Assembly: GCA_030602145.1 (NCBI GenBank)
Contig: JAUWAH010000080.1
Coordinates: 1 to 8,397, forward strand
DNA from: Desulfobulbus sp.
GTDB taxonomy: Bacteria; Desulfobacterota; Desulfobulbia; Desulfobulbales; Desulfobulbaceae
DNA length: 8,397 bases
Direction of reading: 5' to 3'
Shown here: one piece after another, positions 6,925-8,397 of the stretch
Position numbering within the stretch: the first letter of the stretch is position 1
How the letters are laid out: every line of letters begins with the position of its first letter
Program-made: the position numbers and the translations under genes
Notes under the pieces: generated by a model
What the model was told of the DNA's origin: nothing
What the model saw: only the letters and a program-made list of their open reading frames with translations
Database searches by the model: none

Positions 6925-7422
6925 ATGTCCCAAAATGAAGAAAGAAAAGGCGTGCTTTCTCAGATCATTGTTGCCGTCGTTGTCGCTCTGCTAGTGGGCG
7001 GGACATCCCCATGGTGGTGGAATGAGATCTTTCATAAAAGAAATGACGTCAATCCTCCCCCAGGCAGTGGTCCATTGAGTCCAACGCAACCACCAGTACC
7101 AGTTCAAGGCGGGCAGATTCAGGTTCGATGCACCATAAGCCCGCACTCAATCCCTGCCGGTGGGCAGGTGGCAATCAGGATCTTGGCATACACAGAGCGG
7201 GATTCTCCGCTCAATGGTGCGAATGTTCGTATTGAATCGGGCGGAGGATGGTTTTCCTCAAGCGGAACCACTACTGAGGTCGGAGAGACTGGCTCCGGAG
7301 GTGTATTCATGACCCAGTGGAGGTCGCCAAACCCCGCCGCTAGGGCATACGGAATGGGTGTAAAAGTGACCAAGAATGGGTTTAGCGAGGGCAGAGGCGA
7401 GTGCAATGTCCCCATCCAATAG
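6925..7422 (+). CDS. Membrane-anchored protein with Pro-rich linker and Ig-like domain, unknown function
   Basis: The product is 165 residues, with a strong Shine-Dalgarno (AAGGAGG, nine bases before ATG 6925). It starts with a short charged tail (MSQNEERKG). One hydrophobic helix (about 11-28, IIVAVVVALLVGGTSP) ends in a Trp triplet (30-32). A proline-rich linker (43-62) leads to a beta-rich domain of about 100 residues with invasin/Ig-like features: IRILAYTERDSPLNGANVRI, a glycine/serine loop, then GETGSGGVFMTQW. The only two cysteines, Cys69 and Cys160, fall in the first and last strands of this domain, so a disulfide closing the fold is plausible if it lies outside the cytoplasm. Topology is uncertain: positive charges flank both sides of the helix. 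The gene sits between the RAYT remnant and the intact RAYT, with REP arrays on both sides. Its lower GC content by eye suggests acquisition. I know of no function for it; it may be a passenger. Confidence 0.75.
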   Translation: MSQNEERKGVLSQIIVAVVVALLVGGTSPWWWNEIFHKRNDVNPPPGSGPLSPTQPPVPVQGGQIQVRCTISPHSIPAGGQVAIRILAYTERDSPLNGANVRIESGGGWFSSSGTTTEVGETGSGGVFMTQWRSPNPAARAYGMGVKVTKNGFSEGRGECNVPIQ

Positions 7423-7450
7423 AAGAAATTGCTAATCTAATCGGCTACGG

Positions 7451-7496
7451 CGAGTTCCGGTGACGAGTTCCGGTGACGAGTTCCGGTGACACCATA
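7451..7496 (-). repeat. Three perfect 13-bp tandem repeats and inverted REP-like end, 5' of the RAYT
   Basis: CGAGTTCCGGTGA is repeated exactly three times (7451-7463, 7464-7476, 7477-7489). The last copy runs into CACCATA, so 7480-7496 read on the minus strand is TATGGTGTCACCGGAAC. This is nearly the same as TATGGTGTCCCCGGAATAC after the transposase but inverted, so the transposase gene is bracketed by inverted REP-like ends, as in RAYT/BIME units. Confidence 0.85.
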
Positions 7497-7537
7497 TTTA
7501 TCTTTGACATTTTCTAAAGCTCTGTTACCGTTTGTCC

Positions 7538-8194
7538 ATGGCTCGAATCGCTCGCATCATCGCTGTCAACTCTCCACACCATGTTACCCAACGGGGTAAC
7601 CGTCGGCAGCAGACTTTCTTCTGTGACGAAGATTATCTTGTCTACATCGAGCTAATGGCTCAGTGGTGTCGTCACTATAATGTTGCTGTCTGGGCTTGGT
7701 GTCTGATGCCGAACCATATTCATCTGATTGCTGTGCCGCAAACCCCGGAGGGATTGTCCCGTGCCATTGGAGAAGCCCATCGACGCTATACTCGACATAT
7801 CAACTTTCGTGAAAACTGGCGAGGGCATCTGTGGCAGGGTCGCTTCGCCTCGTTTCCCATGGATGAACGGTACTTGCTGGCCACGGCACGTTATATCGAA
7901 ATGAATCCAGTCGCCGCCGGCCTGGTACAGCAGCCTGAAGACTACCGCTGGAGCAGTGCCCGTGCTCATCTTGCCGGCGAAGATGATGAACTGGTCAAGG
8001 TAGCGCCGCTCCTGAATCTGGTGCCCGACTGGAGTCGGTTTCTTACGTTATCTTCCATCGAAGAACTTGACCTGCTGCACCGCCATGAACGCACCGGTCG
8101 CCCCATGGGTGACGATAGCTTTGTCGCGGCATTGGAACACACGCTGGGGCGGGTATTACAGCCACAAAAGCCTGGACCCAAGAAGACAAGATAA
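7538..8194 (+). CDS. REP-associated tyrosine transposase (RAYT, TnpA_REP, Y1_Tnp family)
   Basis: The complete 218-residue product is a typical HUH endonuclease of the IS200/TnpA_REP group. It has an N-terminal ARII...HHVTQRGNRRQ segment, the metal-binding HUH motif MPNHIHLI (His60 and His62), LWQGRFASF (98-106), and the nucleophile tyrosine in ATARYIEMNPVAAGL (Tyr119), then a basic C-terminus. All catalytic residues are present, so it may be active. RAYTs nick and rejoin single-stranded REP hairpins and are thought to spread REP/BIME repeats. ATG 7538 is chosen because family members begin with MARxxR; an in-frame TTG two codons upstream is possible. There is no Shine-Dalgarno, consistent with low expression. 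TTGACA at 7504-7509 could be a -35 box, but no good -10 follows. Confidence 0.93.
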   Translation: MARIARIIAVNSPHHVTQRGNRRQQTFFCDEDYLVYIELMAQWCRHYNVAVWAWCLMPNHIHLIAVPQTPEGLSRAIGEAHRRYTRHINFRENWRGHLWQGRFASFPMDERYLLATARYIEMNPVAAGLVQQPEDYRWSSARAHLAGEDDELVKVAPLLNLVPDWSRFLTLSSIEELDLLHRHERTGRPMGDDSFVAALEHTLGRVLQPQKPGPKKTR

Positions 8195-8204
8195 GTGCGT
8201 TAGG

Positions 8205-8256
8205 TATGGTGTCCCCGGAATACGATGGTGTCCCCGGAATACGCCCCCCGGAATAC
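8205..8256 (+). repeat. REP-like array after the RAYT (three CCCCGGAATAC cores)
   Basis: TATGGTGTCCCCGGAATAC (8205-8223) is followed by ATGGTGTCCCCGGAATAC (8225-8242) and a truncated unit CCCCGGAATAC (8246-8256). The core is thus repeated three times with spacing of 19 and 14 bases. The first copy begins ten bases after the transposase stop codon. Confidence 0.85.
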
Positions 8257-8300
8257 AGCAGCGGAATGTATTGAACCCGGCACGGAAAGCTGCCCGCCTC

Positions 8301-8396
8301 TTACCCCAGCTTCAAGCCGGCCAGGAAGCCGGCCACGGCGCTGCCGCCCTTCCAAGTGAGGTTGGCCAAGCGGTCGTGAAGAAAACTGCCGGACTG
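8301..8396 (-). CDS. C-terminal fragment of an unrecognised gene entering from the right
   Basis: On the minus strand the frame is open from the right edge to TAA at 8303-8301, coding for 31 residues that include QSGSFLHDRLANLTWKGGSA and a hydrophobic, glycine-rich end (VAGFLAGLKLG). High GC content and codon choice match the chromosomal genes on the left rather than the insert. The fragment is too short to assign a family. It converges with the RAYT, and the only strong minus-strand terminator that could serve it lies 1.7 kb away at 6575-6625. Confidence 0.55.
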   Translation of the reverse strand, partial: QSGSFLHDRLANLTWKGGSAVAGFLAGLKLG

Positions 8397-8397
8397 G

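Larger units (their letters stand above)
7451..8256 (+). mobile_element. RAYT/REP unit (IS200-like, REP-flanked transposase)
   Basis: An intact HUH-type transposase gene is enclosed by inverted TATGGTGT...CCGGAA motifs (7480-7496 and 8205-8223), each followed outward by further copies of the CCGGAA-containing core. This is the organisation of REP-associated tyrosine transposase elements. No target-site duplication could be identified, as expected for this single-strand-acting family. The limits given are those of the repeats; the true mobile unit may be smaller. Confidence 0.75.

Noticed and set aside
7451..7489. The three 13-bp tandem repeats as a miniature CRISPR array or iteron origin.
   Set aside because: The copies are directly adjacent with no spacers, no cas or rep genes are nearby, and they are explained as reiterated REP core next to a RAYT.
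8315..8336. Repeated GCCGGCC motifs able to form a GC-rich hairpin near the right edge.
   Set aside because: They lie inside the coding end of the right-hand gene (the GFLAGL residues) and no T-run follows on either strand, so they are best explained as repetitive codons.

Overview
The window is about 8.4 kb of bacterial chromosome. By eye it is GC-rich (around 60%), with a lower-GC insert of roughly 1.8 kb near the right end. The type of PPDK-like giant protein, the DUF486 and deaminase genes and the RAYT/REP elements would fit a deltaproteobacterium-like organism (Desulfobacterota, perhaps Desulfobulbales). That placement is an inference from general familiarity; nothing in the window proves it.

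Layout, left to right. (1) Positions 1-825, minus strand: the N-terminal two thirds of an archaeal-type/STAND-like AAA ATPase that runs off the left edge. Its promoter region carries a striking nested palindrome with four GCACAAAA half-sites. (2) Positions 964-5226, minus strand: a 1420-residue protein whose last ~500 residues are the ATP-grasp and phosphohistidine domains of pyruvate phosphate dikinase (PPDK). The PEP/pyruvate-binding barrel is missing and about 900 residues of unrecognised sequence precede these domains. (3) Positions 5227-5477: a divergent promoter region with a good sigma70-type promoter on each strand. (4) Positions 5478-5834 and 5858-6463, plus strand: a likely two-gene operon of a DUF486 four-helix membrane protein and a zinc nucleoside/cytidine-type deaminase. 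(5) Positions 6462-8256: a mobile, repeat-rich block. It holds a REP-like inverted repeat overlapping the deaminase stop, a strong minus-strand intrinsic terminator with no minus-strand gene beside it, a 3' remnant of a RAYT transposase, a membrane-anchored Ig-like protein gene, and a complete RAYT transposase flanked by inverted, three-fold reiterated REP-like cores. (6) Positions 8301-8396, minus strand: the last 31 codons of a gene entering from the right.

The most informative reading of the right half is historical. The minus-strand gene ending at 8301 and the orphan minus-strand terminator at 6575-6625 probably once lay side by side, and the RAYT/REP block with its passenger gene was inserted between them. 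I see no CRISPR array, rRNA, tRNA or complete known defence operon. The strongest candidates for something under-described are the PPDK-like phosphotransferase with an unknown acceptor, the four-half-site operator of the ATPase, and the RAYT element whose three flanks each carry a three-fold repeat of the REP core.
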